NCBI GenBank assembly: GCA_001306305.2
Contig: CP155577.1
Coordinates: 2,587,501-2,651,500 of the forward strand
Direction: 5' to 3'
DNA: 64,000 bases
Source: Citromicrobium bathyomarinum
GTDB lineage: Bacteria > Pseudomonadota > Alphaproteobacteria > Sphingomonadales > Sphingomonadaceae
In this document: piece by piece, positions 44,824-54,555 of the stretch
Layout: every line of letters starts with the position of its first letter
Numbering within the stretch: position 1 is the first letter of the stretch
Notes under the pieces: model-generated
Told to the model about the DNA's origin: nothing
Seen by the model: the letters and a program-made list of their open reading frames with translations, nothing else
Database searches by the model: none
Position numbers and translations under genes: made by a program

Positions 44824-46335
44824 ATGGCCACTACCGCCCCCACGCCAGATTTGGCCCCCGCCTCCGCCCCGCCAATCACGCGGATTCACCGGCTCAGCTT
44901 CGGCTTCGGCGCGGTCGCCAACGGGGTGAAGAACGCTGCGTTCTCGACCTACCTGCTGCTGTTCTACAACCAGGTTCTCGGCGTGCCCGCCGCGATCGTT
45001 TCCGGCGCGATCGCGCTCACGCTGCTGGTCGACGCCTTTGCCGACCCCTTCATTGGCCGCTGGTCCGACATGACCCGGTCGCGCATCGGGCGGCGTCATC
45101 CCTTCATCTTCGGCTCCGCGCTGCCGACGGCAGCATTCTTCGTCCTCTCGTGGTTCCCGCCAGCGGGCCTCAGCGACATGCAGATGGGGTTCTGGATCTT
45201 CGCGCTCGCCGCGCTCACCCGCATGTCGATCAGCGCGTTCGAGATTCCGACCAGCGCGATGGCGGCCGAGCTGACGGACAATTATTCGGAGCGCACGGGG
45301 CTGTTCGGCCTGCGCTATTTCTTCGGCTATCTCGGCACTTTCGGCTTTGCCGCCTTCTCGCTCGCGGTGTTCTTCGTCGCCACGCCGGAGATTTCGCGCG
45401 GGCAGCTGAACCCGGAAGGCTACGTCAAGTTCGCCTGGCTCGGCGGCGCGCTGATCTTCATCGCGATTCTGGTCTGCGGCTGGGGCACGCTGAGCCGTGT
45501 GCCCTACCTGCGCCAGCGCGACGAGCCGGGCGAAGGGGCCACCCCCGCCTCGCACTTCAAGGAGATGTGGCAGGCGTTCCGCAACCGCGGCTTCCTCGCG
45601 ATCTTCGGCTTCGGCGTGTTCAAATATACCGCCATCGGCCTGTACGCGGCGACCACGGTCTATTTCAGCACCTACGTCTTCAAGCTGAAGGCGGACCAGC
45701 TGGCATTGCTGACCTTCGACAGCCTGATCGCGGCCGTCCTCGCCGCCCCCCTCGCCCCGCGCTTCTCGCGCTGGCTGGGCAAGCGCAACACCTCGATGCT
45801 GATGGCGATTTTCGGCATCGCACTGGGCATTTCGCCGCTGCTGCTGACGCTGCTCGACAGCTTCTTCCTGCCCGGCGATCCGCGCCTGCTGCCCACGCTG
45901 TTCACGATCGGCGCGGTCTATGGCGCGATGATTGCGATCTCGCTGATCAACACGTCCTCGATGCTGGCGGACGTGGTGGAAGACCATGCGGTGCGCACCG
46001 GGCAACATACGGCGGGCGTGTTCTTCGCCGCGTCCAGCTTCATGCAGCAATGTTCGGCCGGGCTCGGGATCATGGTCGCAGGGATCGTGCTGGAACTGTC
46101 GGACTTCCCGGCCAAGGCCGATGTCTCGCAGATCACCCCCGCGATGGAGGACAGCCTGATCGCCCACTACGTGCCCGCCTCGCTGGGCCTGTGGGTGATC
46201 GGCGCGCTGTTCCTGCTGTTCTACCCCATCACCGAAGAAGGCCACCGCGAGAATGTCGAGCGGCTGAAGGCGCGCGAGGCACAGGCGCGCGAACAGCAGA
46301 TTCGCGACGGCTCCTTCGGCTCCCCGGCAAGATAG
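44824..46335 (+). CDS. GPH-type MFS transporter (copy A)
   Basis: 503 residues with about 12 membrane helices. The DPFIGRWSDMTRSRIGRRHP stretch between helices 2 and 3 and the N-terminal NGVKNAAFSTYLLLFYNQV mark the glycoside-pentoside-hexuronide branch. Members move sugars, but sphingomonad relatives often sit near genes for steroid- or terpenoid-type catabolism. It begins four bases after the ACAD stop. The next gene is a clear paralog, with FLAIFGFGVFKYT matching FLAILAFGVLKYT. Confidence 0.88.
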   Translation: MATTAPTPDLAPASAPPITRIHRLSFGFGAVANGVKNAAFSTYLLLFYNQVLGVPAAIVSGAIALTLLVDAFADPFIGRWSDMTRSRIGRRHPFIFGSALPTAAFFVLSWFPPAGLSDMQMGFWIFALAALTRMSISAFEIPTSAMAAELTDNYSERTGLFGLRYFFGYLGTFGFAAFSLAVFFVATPEISRGQLNPEGYVKFAWLGGALIFIAILVCGWGTLSRVPYLRQRDEPGEGATPASHFKEMWQAFRNRGFLAIFGFGVFKYTAIGLYAATTVYFSTYVFKLKADQLALLTFDSLIAAVLAAPLAPRFSRWLGKRNTSMLMAIFGIALGISPLLLTLLDSFFLPGDPRLLPTLFTIGAVYGAMIAISLINTSSMLADVVEDHAVRTGQHTAGVFFAASSFMQQCSAGLGIMVAGIVLELSDFPAKADVSQITPAMEDSLIAHYVPASLGLWVIGALFLLFYPITEEGHRENVERLKAREAQAREQQIRDGSFGSPAR

Positions 46336-46348
46336 GAAGGATTACGCC

Positions 46349-47824
46349 ATGGTAACCGACCCTACCGCACCGAAGCTCGGCTTCTTCACCCGGCTGCTCT
46401 ACGGCACCGGCTCGATCGGCTACGGCATCAAGGACGTCGCTTTTCGCTCGTTCCTGCTGCTCTATTACAATCAGGTCGTGGGGGTGCGGGCAGAGCTCGT
46501 CTCCTTCGCGATCCTGGTGGCGCTGGTGGTCGATGCGATCTCCGATCCGATCGTGGGCCAGTGGTCGGATTCGCTCCGCACCCGGCTGGGGCGGCGCCAT
46601 CCGCTGATGTTCGCCTCCGCCCTGCCCGCCTCGGCCAGCCTGCTGCTGCTGTTCTTCCCGCCCTCCGGCATGAGCGACAGCCAGATCTTCTGGTACATCC
46701 TGGTGGTCGGGTGCTGCGTGCGGACCTTCATCACCTTCTACGAAATCCCCAGCTCCGCCCTCGCGCCCGAGCTGACCAGCAATTACGACGAGCGGACCTC
46801 GATCGCGAGCTACCGCTATTTCTTCGCCTATCTCGGCGGCGTGGGTATGGCCTTCCTGACCCTGCTGGTGTTCCTCGCGCCGACCGAGGAATACCCGGTC
46901 GGCCAGCTGAACCCCGCTGGCTACGAAACCTTCGCCATCGTCGGGGCCGCGCTGATGCTGGGCGCGATCCTGCTGTCGAGCTTCGGCACGCTGCACCGGG
47001 TCAAGTATTTCAAGATGCCGCCCGCGCGCGAGAAGATCGGGCCGGTGAAGACGCTGCGCGAGATGGGCAACACCTTCTCCAACAAGGGCTTTCTCGCGAT
47101 CCTCGCCTTCGGGGTGCTCAAATATACGTCGGTGGGAATGCACTCGGCACTGAACATCTATTTCGGCACCTATTTCTGGGGCTTCAATTCGGCGCAGCTG
47201 GCGGTGCTGACGGTGGACGCGCTGGCGGGCGCGTTCCTCGCGCTGTTCCTTGCGCCGATCGTTTCCAAGCGGTTGGGCAAGCGCAACGCCGCCTTCTACC
47301 TCGCAATCTTCGCCGTGATGTTCGCCAGCGCGCCTTACCTGCTGCGCTTTGCCGGAGTGATGCCCGAAAACGGCGATCCCGGCCTTGTCGCCGCCGTCTT
47401 CGCATTCTCGATGCTGTTCCAGCTATGCGGCGTTTCCTCCGCCGTGCTGACGCATGCGATGATCGGCGACATCGTGGAAGAGAGCCAGCTGCGCACGGGC
47501 CGCCGGTCCGAAGGGCTGTTTTACGCGGCCAATACGCTGATGCAGAAGTCCACCTCGGGCCTAGGCGTCTTTGCCGCCGGGCTGCTGGTCGCCTTCGTCG
47601 GGATCGTGCCGGGTTCGGACCCGCGCACGATCGACCCTGAAATTCCGCGGATGCTGGCGCTGGTCTACGTGCCCACGCTGATCGTCCTCTACATCGGCGG
47701 CGCGGGCTTCCTGTTCGCCTACCGGATCGACCGCGCAAGCCACGAAGCGAACGTGGAAGAGCTTGCCCGGCGCGACCGCGCGAGCGCGGTGAACGCAGAC
47801 GAGGTTCCCGAACCGGCGGAATAG
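46349..47824 (+). CDS. GPH-type MFS transporter (copy B)
   Basis: 491 residues, paralogous to the gene just upstream (similar start YGIKDVAFRSFLLLYYNQV, DPIVGQWSDSLRTRLGRRHP and the same helix layout). The two copies have diverged in the loops, so they may take different substrates or form a pair. A long acidic tail (from about residue 470) ends in EVPEPAE. Spacing to copy A is 13 bases. Confidence 0.88.
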   Translation: MVTDPTAPKLGFFTRLLYGTGSIGYGIKDVAFRSFLLLYYNQVVGVRAELVSFAILVALVVDAISDPIVGQWSDSLRTRLGRRHPLMFASALPASASLLLLFFPPSGMSDSQIFWYILVVGCCVRTFITFYEIPSSALAPELTSNYDERTSIASYRYFFAYLGGVGMAFLTLLVFLAPTEEYPVGQLNPAGYETFAIVGAALMLGAILLSSFGTLHRVKYFKMPPAREKIGPVKTLREMGNTFSNKGFLAILAFGVLKYTSVGMHSALNIYFGTYFWGFNSAQLAVLTVDALAGAFLALFLAPIVSKRLGKRNAAFYLAIFAVMFASAPYLLRFAGVMPENGDPGLVAAVFAFSMLFQLCGVSSAVLTHAMIGDIVEESQLRTGRRSEGLFYAANTLMQKSTSGLGVFAAGLLVAFVGIVPGSDPRTIDPEIPRMLALVYVPTLIVLYIGGAGFLFAYRIDRASHEANVEELARRDRASAVNADEVPEPAE

Positions 47825-47873
47825 CCCGCCCTCGCCACTCTCTTACAAACAATCGACCGACCAAGGAGCAAAC

Positions 47874-49082
47874 ATGGCCACCCAGCTTGAACCCGAGGCG
47901 CGCGACAGCGTCGACGTATTCCGCGAGGAAGTGCGACAGTTCATTGCCGAAAATTTCCCCGCCGAGCTGAAGGGCAAGGGCCTCTCCATGGCCGGGGCAG
48001 AAGGCGGCGCCAAGGAAACCCCGGCGCAAAAGTCCTGGCGCGAAGCGATGGGCCAGCGCGGCTGGGGCACGCCCACCTGGCCGAAGGAATACGGCGGCGG
48101 CGGATTGAACCGCAAACAGGCGGCGATCCTCAACGAGGAACTGGCGCGCGCGGGCGCCTACAACCCGATCGGCGGCATGGGCGTGATGATGTTCGGCCCC
48201 ACCCTGCTCGAATATGGCAGCGAGGCGCAGAAGCAGGAGCATATTCCGCCGATCTGTCGCGGCGAGATCCGCTGGTGCCAGGGCTATTCCGAACCCAATG
48301 CCGGGTCCGACCTCGCCAACTTGCAGACCATGGCGGAGGACAAGGGCGACCACTACCTCGTCAACGGGCAGAAGACCTGGACCAGCGGCGGGCAGTGGGC
48401 GGACAAGTGCTTCGCCATCGTCCGCACCGACCGCAGCGACAAGCACAAGGGCATTTCCTTCCTGCTGATCGACATGGACTCGCCGGGCGTCGAAGTGCGC
48501 CCGATCACCATGATCAGCGGCACCAGCCCGTTCTGCGAAACCTTCTTCACGGATGTGAAGGTGCCCAAGGAAAACCTCGTCGGCGAGGAAGGCCAGGGCT
48601 GGACCATCGGCAAGCGACTGCTGCAGCACGAGCGGACCAACCTGTCAGGTGCTGCACCGGGCGGACGCTCGGGTGCCAGCCTCGCGGACATCGCGAAGAA
48701 GTATGGGCGGACCAACAAGGACGGCACGCTGGCCGATCCCGTGCTGCGCGACCGGATCGCCGATTTCGAAATTCGCTGGACCAGCTTCCTCCACACCGCG
48801 CGCCGCGCGGTCGAGGAAAGCAAGGCGGCTGGCGGCGTCTCCGAAATCAGCTCCGCGCTCAAGAAGCTCGGCACCAAGCTGGGGCAGGAACGCGCCGAGC
48901 TGACGATCGAGATCATGGGCCTGCAGGGCCTCGGCTGGGAAGGCGACAATTTCAGCCCGGTCGAACTGCAGGGCGTGCGCGCCTGGCTCTACGGCAAGGC
49001 CACCACGATCTACGGCGGATCGACCGAAATCCAGAACAACGTCATCGCCAAGCGCGTGCTCGGCATGCTCGACCATCAGTAA
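47874..49082 (+). CDS. Acyl-CoA dehydrogenase, large subunit type (copy 2)
   Basis: 402 residues, closely related to the gene at 24692-25903. It shares GYSEPNAGSDLA, VPKENLVGEEGQGW and LLQHERTNL (the likely catalytic glutamate), and has YGGSTEIQ in place of the usual YEGT. A small-subunit gene follows after 32 bases, as in copy 1. The pair probably forms a mixed dehydrogenase. The duplicated pair suggests two substrates or two steps. Confidence 0.92.
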   Translation: MATQLEPEARDSVDVFREEVRQFIAENFPAELKGKGLSMAGAEGGAKETPAQKSWREAMGQRGWGTPTWPKEYGGGGLNRKQAAILNEELARAGAYNPIGGMGVMMFGPTLLEYGSEAQKQEHIPPICRGEIRWCQGYSEPNAGSDLANLQTMAEDKGDHYLVNGQKTWTSGGQWADKCFAIVRTDRSDKHKGISFLLIDMDSPGVEVRPITMISGTSPFCETFFTDVKVPKENLVGEEGQGWTIGKRLLQHERTNLSGAAPGGRSGASLADIAKKYGRTNKDGTLADPVLRDRIADFEIRWTSFLHTARRAVEESKAAGGVSEISSALKKLGTKLGQERAELTIEIMGLQGLGWEGDNFSPVELQGVRAWLYGKATTIYGGSTEIQNNVIAKRVLGMLDHQ

Positions 49083-49114
49083 GCTACCGGCTGTAAGATA
49101 CGGAAAATAAAGAC

Positions 49115-50185
49115 ATGGCAGTTCTCAACGAAGAGCAGGAAATGCTGCGCGACATGGCGCGCGAATGGGCGACCAACGAAAGCCCGGTGACCGAATTCCG
49201 CAAGGTCCGCGCGAGCGGTGAGCCCGAGGCGTTCGACCGCGCGGCCTACGCCACGATGGCGGAGATGGGCTGGGCCGGGATCATCATTCCCGAAGAGCAC
49301 GGCGGCTCGGACTTCGGCTTCCTCTCCGCCGGTTTGGTGGTCGAGGAACTGGGCAAGACGCTCACCGCCAGTCCGCTGATCGCGACCACCCTCGCCGCGA
49401 GCGCGATCATGCTGGGCGGGAGCGAGGAGCAGAAGGCGAAGTGGTTGCCGAAGCTCGCGAGCGGTGAAGCCATCGCCACGCTTGCGATCGATGAAGGCCC
49501 GCATCACGCGCCTGAAGAGATCGAGGCCAGCGTCTCGGGCGGCAAGCTGACCGGGACCAAGGCCTTCGTCGCCGAAGCGCACGGGGCGGACCTGTTCGTG
49601 GTCGCCGCAAAGGACGGTCTCTACCTCGTCGAAAAGGGCGACGGCGTGAGCCTCACCACCCGCCGCCTGACCGACCAGCGCAGCCATGCCGACATCGCGT
49701 TCGATGGCGCGGCGGCGGACAAGCTGGCCAATGGCGGCGACGACCTGCTCGACAAGGTGCTGGACCGTGCGCGCGTGCTGACCGCCGCCGAAATGCTCGG
49801 CATGGCGCAGATCGTGTTCGACACGACGCTCGCCTATCTCAAGCAGCGCGTGCAGTTCAATCAGGTGCTCAGCTCGTTCCAGGCGCTCCAGCACCGCATG
49901 GCGGACCTCTTCGCCGATCTGGCGCAGATGCGCTCTGCGGTCGAGGCGGGCCTGCAGGCGATCGACAGCGGCGCAGGCGTGTCGCGCGCGGCGATCGTTG
50001 CCAAGGCAGAGGCGAACCGCGTGATGCACACGATGAGCAACGAGGGCATCCAGCTGCACGGCGGGATCGGGATGACCGACGAATACGACATCGGGCTGTA
50101 CCTGAAGCGTGCGCGCGTGCTGGAGGCTGCGTGGGGCACGCGCAGCTATCTCAAGAACCGCTTCGCAGCGCTGGGCGGCTACTGA
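49115..50185 (+). CDS. Acyl-CoA dehydrogenase, small subunit type (copy 2)
   Basis: 356 residues, paralog of 23613-24677. The C-terminus GGIGMTDEYDIG and AAWGTR lacks the canonical catalytic glutamate, and so does the alternative site (LDRARVLTAAE). It is probably the structural or FAD-sharing partner of the large subunit encoded just before it. The MFS gene starts with TTG at 50190, four bases after its stop. Confidence 0.9.
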   Translation: MAVLNEEQEMLRDMAREWATNESPVTEFRKVRASGEPEAFDRAAYATMAEMGWAGIIIPEEHGGSDFGFLSAGLVVEELGKTLTASPLIATTLAASAIMLGGSEEQKAKWLPKLASGEAIATLAIDEGPHHAPEEIEASVSGGKLTGTKAFVAEAHGADLFVVAAKDGLYLVEKGDGVSLTTRRLTDQRSHADIAFDGAAADKLANGGDDLLDKVLDRARVLTAAEMLGMAQIVFDTTLAYLKQRVQFNQVLSSFQALQHRMADLFADLAQMRSAVEAGLQAIDSGAGVSRAAIVAKAEANRVMHTMSNEGIQLHGGIGMTDEYDIGLYLKRARVLEAAWGTRSYLKNRFAALGGY

Positions 50186-50189
50186 CGCC

Positions 50190-51503
50190 TTGGATCCGCT
50201 GGAGGATCCCGAGGGACTGGACGACACGGCCGGCGCGCAGCGACGCGCGCTGGCCGAACACGCGCGCTTCGTCGATGAAAACCTGAAGCGCAACTACACC
50301 GCCAACTTCATTCACGGCGTGCTGGGGATGACCGGCTTCCGGCTGATCTACGCGCCCACCATCATCCCCGCCTACCTGCTGCTGCTGACCGGCAGCACCG
50401 CCGCCGTCGGGCTAGGCACCGCGCTGCTGCAGCTCGGCGCGACGATCAGCCCGATCGCCAGCGGATCGCGGATCGAACATCGCAGCCACATCCTGCCCTA
50501 CGCGATCGGCGTGGGATCGATGATGCGGCTGATGATCCTGGGGCTGGCGCTGACCGGCTACTTCCTCACCGGCAATATCCTGCTGGTCGCGACCTTCGCC
50601 TGCTTCGTGCTGCTGGGCTTCTTCACCGGGGCGCAGCGGGTCGCGTTCCAGATGCTGATGAGCAAGCTGATCCCGATCCGCAAACGTGGGCGGTTGCAGG
50701 GCTATCGCAATTTCGCTGGCGGACTGATCGCCGCGCTGCTGGCCTGGGCGGCGGGCAATTACCTGATCGCGGACAAGTGGCTGGGCAATGGCTACGCCAC
50801 CACCTTCCTGTTCGCCTTCCTGCTGACCAGCGCGGGGCTGGTGGTGCTCAAGACCATGATCCGCGAGCCTGCCGCGCCGGTCAGCCGCCCGCAAATGCCG
50901 ATGATGCAGCGCATCCGCCAGTTTCCCGAGCTGTTGCAGGATCGCGACTTCGCATGGTTTCTCGCCGTGCAGTGCTTCTCCACGATGGCCCGCGTCGGCG
51001 CGCCGTTCTGGACGATCTACGCGGGCACGAAGCTGGGGCTCGACGGCGCGCTGATCGGCGGCCTCAGCTTTGTGTTCCTCGGCTCGGACACGCTCTCCAA
51101 CGTGCTGTGGGGCCCGCTCGGCGACCGCTTCGGCTTCAAGATCATCTACGTGCTGGCGCTGTGCAGTTCGGTCTCGGGCGTGACGCTGCTGATCCTCGGC
51201 AGCACCGCCGTGCCGATCTATGCCGCCTTCGTGCTGCTGGGCGTTGGCGGATCGGGCTGGATGCTTGCCTCGACCACGATGGTGCTCGAATTCGGGGAGC
51301 CGCAGGATACGCCGATGCGGCTCGCCTTCGTGACCACGCTGGAAGGCGCGATCGCCGCGAGCGGCCCGGTGATTGCCGGCCTGCTGGTCGCGGTCAGCGG
51401 TTTCCAGCCGCTGTTCTTCATCGTGCTTGCGGCGCAGGTCGCGGCGCTGGGGCTGCTGATCGTAAAGGTGCGCGAGCCGCGTCACCGCGCGCCGCTCATC
51501 TGA
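50190..51503 (+). CDS. MFS transporter
   Basis: 437 residues with 12 predicted membrane helices and an acidic N-terminus (MDPLEDPEGLDD). It is not a GPH member; the loops GSRIEHRSH and LIPIRKRGRLQGYRN place it in another MFS branch. The TTG at 50190 is the only start that avoids overlap with the ACAD gene, and the frame has no ATG before the first helix. It may export or import a pathway compound. It closes the plus-strand block; the tandem TetR gene faces it with a 3-base gap. Confidence 0.85.
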   Translation: MDPLEDPEGLDDTAGAQRRALAEHARFVDENLKRNYTANFIHGVLGMTGFRLIYAPTIIPAYLLLLTGSTAAVGLGTALLQLGATISPIASGSRIEHRSHILPYAIGVGSMMRLMILGLALTGYFLTGNILLVATFACFVLLGFFTGAQRVAFQMLMSKLIPIRKRGRLQGYRNFAGGLIAALLAWAAGNYLIADKWLGNGYATTFLFAFLLTSAGLVVLKTMIREPAAPVSRPQMPMMQRIRQFPELLQDRDFAWFLAVQCFSTMARVGAPFWTIYAGTKLGLDGALIGGLSFVFLGSDTLSNVLWGPLGDRFGFKIIYVLALCSSVSGVTLLILGSTAVPIYAAFVLLGVGGSGWMLASTTMVLEFGEPQDTPMRLAFVTTLEGAIAASGPVIAGLLVAVSGFQPLFFIVLAAQVAALGLLIVKVREPRHRAPLI

Positions 51504-51506
51504 CAG

Positions 51507-52739
51507 CTAGCCGCGCTCGGCCAGCATACCCTCGCTCAGCACCGAGAGATAGGTTTCGACCGCCTCTTCCTGATCGTCGAACCGGGCAGCCCAGCGCCGC
51601 GCCTCGTAGGCGCCGTTGAGCGTGGACATGATGATCTGGCTGGCGACGAGCGGATCGATCGCCCGCACCGACCCGTCGGCGAACCCGTCGATCAGGAAGC
51701 CCGCGAAACGCCGTGCGAGGCGGTTGGAGCGCATCACGACGTCCACCTTGGTCTCGCTGTCGAGCGCCTGCAGCGCGGTGGTGCGCAGCAGCGGCATGGA
51801 ATCGAAGAACTGCAATTGCAGCAGTTCGTTCAGGATACTCGACAAGCGTGTCCAGTACGATCCTTCCAGATCGTACCCCGCCATCTGCACCTTCGACAGG
51901 CGATCATAGCTGCGCTGGAAGCACTTCAGCACCAGATCGTCCTTGGCGTCATGGTGGTGGTAGAAGCTGCCCTTGGTCACGTTGAGCGCTTCGGCAATCC
52001 GGTTGACCGACGCCCCGCGATATCCGCGTTCGTTGATCATCACCGTCGCCGCGCGCAGGAACTCGTCGTTCTGCTGCAGCGGGCGATCCTCGCGAACGCG
52101 CCAGCCGTCATCTTCGAGGGCCACCGGGTTCCACTCGCCACGCTGCGCGGGGATGCCGAAACACAGGATATCGACGATCTTGGTCTCGACCCGCGGGAAA
52201 TCGAGCACCGAATAGCGCCGCGACCACACCGGCCACCACAGCATCGCCTCGATCAGGATGTGCGCCCGGGCAGAGAAGAGCGCGCGCTGCTTCTCGTCCG
52301 CAGGCTCGCCGAAGAAGGCGCGCACGTCGTTGACCACCTCGCGGTAGGCGAACAGCAATTCGTCCTGCTGCTCCTGATCGAGCGAGCGGATTTCGGACAG
52401 CGCGGCCATCAGCCCCTGCTCGCCCCGCCGAATGCGGTCGCGCAGCGCGACATGCAGCTGGACGAACCTGGCGATACGTTTTTCGAGCGTATCTTCGGCC
52501 AGCGCCTCCTCCGCCATCTCCTTCAGCAGCGCGATGGTTTCGGCATAGACCGAGACGATCAGCTGGTCCTTGCGCGGGAAATAATAGGTGACGCTGGTCG
52601 CGTTCAGGCCGATCGCGCGCGCCACCCTGGTGAGCGTAGTCGCCTGAACGCCGGTTTCGTTGATCAGCACCGATGCGGCGCGCACGATGGCGGTGCGTTT
52701 TTCGCCGAACTTCTTCGTGACGTCAGGCTTCTTCGCCAT
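51507..52739 (-). CDS. Double TetR-family regulator (two TetR units fused)
   Basis: 410 residues, about twice the usual TetR length. Residues 16-62 and 225-271 each form a TetR helix-turn-helix: TLTRVARAIGLNATSVTYYF and SVNRIAEALNVTKGSFYHHH. Each is followed by its own helical ligand-binding half (about 65-205 and 275-410). A single chain could act as a built-in dimer with two different binding heads. It lies between the plus-strand ACAD/MFS block and the minus-strand ligase and thiolase, so it may control this catabolic region. The inducer could be an acyl-CoA, which is inference. Confidence 0.88.
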   Translation of the reverse strand: MAKKPDVTKKFGEKRTAIVRAASVLINETGVQATTLTRVARAIGLNATSVTYYFPRKDQLIVSVYAETIALLKEMAEEALAEDTLEKRIARFVQLHVALRDRIRRGEQGLMAALSEIRSLDQEQQDELLFAYREVVNDVRAFFGEPADEKQRALFSARAHILIEAMLWWPVWSRRYSVLDFPRVETKIVDILCFGIPAQRGEWNPVALEDDGWRVREDRPLQQNDEFLRAATVMINERGYRGASVNRIAEALNVTKGSFYHHHDAKDDLVLKCFQRSYDRLSKVQMAGYDLEGSYWTRLSSILNELLQLQFFDSMPLLRTTALQALDSETKVDVVMRSNRLARRFAGFLIDGFADGSVRAIDPLVASQIIMSTLNGAYEARRWAARFDDQEEAVETYLSVLSEGMLAERG

Positions 52740-52803
52740 CCGCTTCCCCCAGCATCCGTACCCGTCCCCTATAACCCGTGTTCGAAGCGCGCGGGTACAG
52801 GGT

Positions 52804-54555
52804 TCAGAAGAAGCTCGAAAGCTCCTTCTTCAAGATCTTGCCATTGGCATTGCGTGGCAAGGTCTCGTTTGAAAAGGCAATTTTCACCGGCACCTTGAAC
52901 TTGGCCAGCCTGGCAGCGACCCATTCCTGCAATTCGGCCTCGCTCGCGCTCGTGCCGGGCGCAAGATGCACCACCGCAGCAGGCTCCTCACCCAGCTGCT
53001 GGTGCGGGATGCCGACCAGCGCGGCATCGGTCACCGCCGGGTGATCGTAAAGCACGTTCTCGACCTCGGACGAGTAGATGTTTTCGCCCCCACGGATGAT
53101 CATGTCCTTCGCGCGGTCGGCGATGTAGCACCAGCCTTCCTCGTCCAGCCGGGCGAGGTCGCCGGTGCGCACCCAGCCGTCGATGAAGGTCTCGGCCGTC
53201 GCTTCGGGATTCTCCCAGTAGCCTTTCACCACCATCGGCCCGCGCGCCCACAATTCGCCGATCTCGCCGGTCGGCAATTCGCGGGTGCCGTCCTCGCTCA
53301 TAATCTTGAGGTCGGCGACCGCCACGGGAGGGCCGCAGCTGTCGGGGCGGTTGAGGTAATCTTCCGAGGAATGGCCGGTTACGGTCGCCATCGTCTCGGT
53401 CATGCCCCAGCCATTGCCGGGCAGCGCGCCGAATTCCTCGCGGATCTTGCGCACCAGTTCGGGCGCGGCGGGCGCGCCGCCGTACGCGATCGCCTCGATG
53501 CTGGAGAGGTCGTAGTTCTTGCGTTCGGGATGTTCGAGCAATTGCCAGGCAATGGTCGGCACCCCGCCGGTGGAATTGACCTTCTCGCGCTCGATGATCT
53601 GGAAGGCTTCGACCGGGTCCCAGCGATACATGAAGATCAGCGTGTTGCCCGCAGCGATCGAGCCCATCAGCCCGGCGGAGCACGCGGTGACGTGGAACAG
53701 CGGAATGACGGTGAGCGTCGTCTTGGGCTGCGGCGCAGGGATTTCCTCGCCCCGGCGCAACACCGCGCAGGCGGCACCGAACCCGCTCGACATGATGTTG
53801 GTGCACAGGTTGCGATGCGTGCCCAGCGCGCCCTTGGGCTTGCCGGTGGTGCCGCTGGTGTAGAAGATCGTCGCGTCGTCTTCGGGCAGGATTTCCACCT
53901 CGGGCAGCGCGCGGGAAGGCAGATCCTTGTAGGTCGGGGGCGTGCCGATCACGTCTTCCAGCCGCGATGCACCCTCCGGATCGCCATCGTGACGGGTGAC
54001 GAGCACTGTCTCCAGCGCCGGGCACTCGCCGCGCAGTTCGGCAATCCGTTCCCACCGCTCCTCGTCGCACACCAGCAGCTTGGTGCCCGAGTTGGCGAGC
54101 CCGTAGGCCAGCTCCCCGCCGGTCCACCACGCATTGAGCGGCACGCAGATCGCGCCGATGGTGACCGCGGCGAAGAACACCACGGGCCATTCGGGCAGGT
54201 TGCGCATCGCCAGCGCGACCCGGTCGCCCTTCTCTACACCCAGAGACTGGAATTCGTGGGCCAGCGTGGCGACCGCGCGGAACCACGCGTCATAGGTAAC
54301 CCGCTCGCCCTGGTAGATCATGAACTCGCGCTCGCCGTGCGTCTGACCGAGCAGCGCGATGGCGCGCAGGTTCGGCGGGGCGTTCTTCCACACGCGGGTC
54401 GGGACGCCGCGAATGTCGACCTCCTCCATCTCGAACCGCATGCCCGGCGCGGTCAGGATCGCCTTGCACTCGGCACGGCTGCGCGCGGGCCAGTTCTCGG
54501 GCGGGGTCCAGCCGATCGCGGAGGCGAGGTCTTTGGCTTGTGCGGTGCTCGCCAT
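52804..54555 (-). CDS. Acyl-CoA synthetase (AMP-binding)
   Basis: 583 residues of the class I adenylating family. It has IFYTSGTTGKPKG (P loop), GWGMTET, the hinge RGGENIYSSEVE and the C-terminal lysine in NANGKILKK. It activates a carboxylic acid to its CoA thioester using ATP. The ATG start overlaps the thiolase stop (TGATG), so the thiolase and ligase are co-translated. The acid is unknown. Confidence 0.93.
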   Translation of the reverse strand: MASTAQAKDLASAIGWTPPENWPARSRAECKAILTAPGMRFEMEEVDIRGVPTRVWKNAPPNLRAIALLGQTHGEREFMIYQGERVTYDAWFRAVATLAHEFQSLGVEKGDRVALAMRNLPEWPVVFFAAVTIGAICVPLNAWWTGGELAYGLANSGTKLLVCDEERWERIAELRGECPALETVLVTRHDGDPEGASRLEDVIGTPPTYKDLPSRALPEVEILPEDDATIFYTSGTTGKPKGALGTHRNLCTNIMSSGFGAACAVLRRGEEIPAPQPKTTLTVIPLFHVTACSAGLMGSIAAGNTLIFMYRWDPVEAFQIIEREKVNSTGGVPTIAWQLLEHPERKNYDLSSIEAIAYGGAPAAPELVRKIREEFGALPGNGWGMTETMATVTGHSSEDYLNRPDSCGPPVAVADLKIMSEDGTRELPTGEIGELWARGPMVVKGYWENPEATAETFIDGWVRTGDLARLDEEGWCYIADRAKDMIIRGGENIYSSEVENVLYDHPAVTDAALVGIPHQQLGEEPAAVVHLAPGTSASEAELQEWVAARLAKFKVPVKIAFSNETLPRNANGKILKKELSSFF

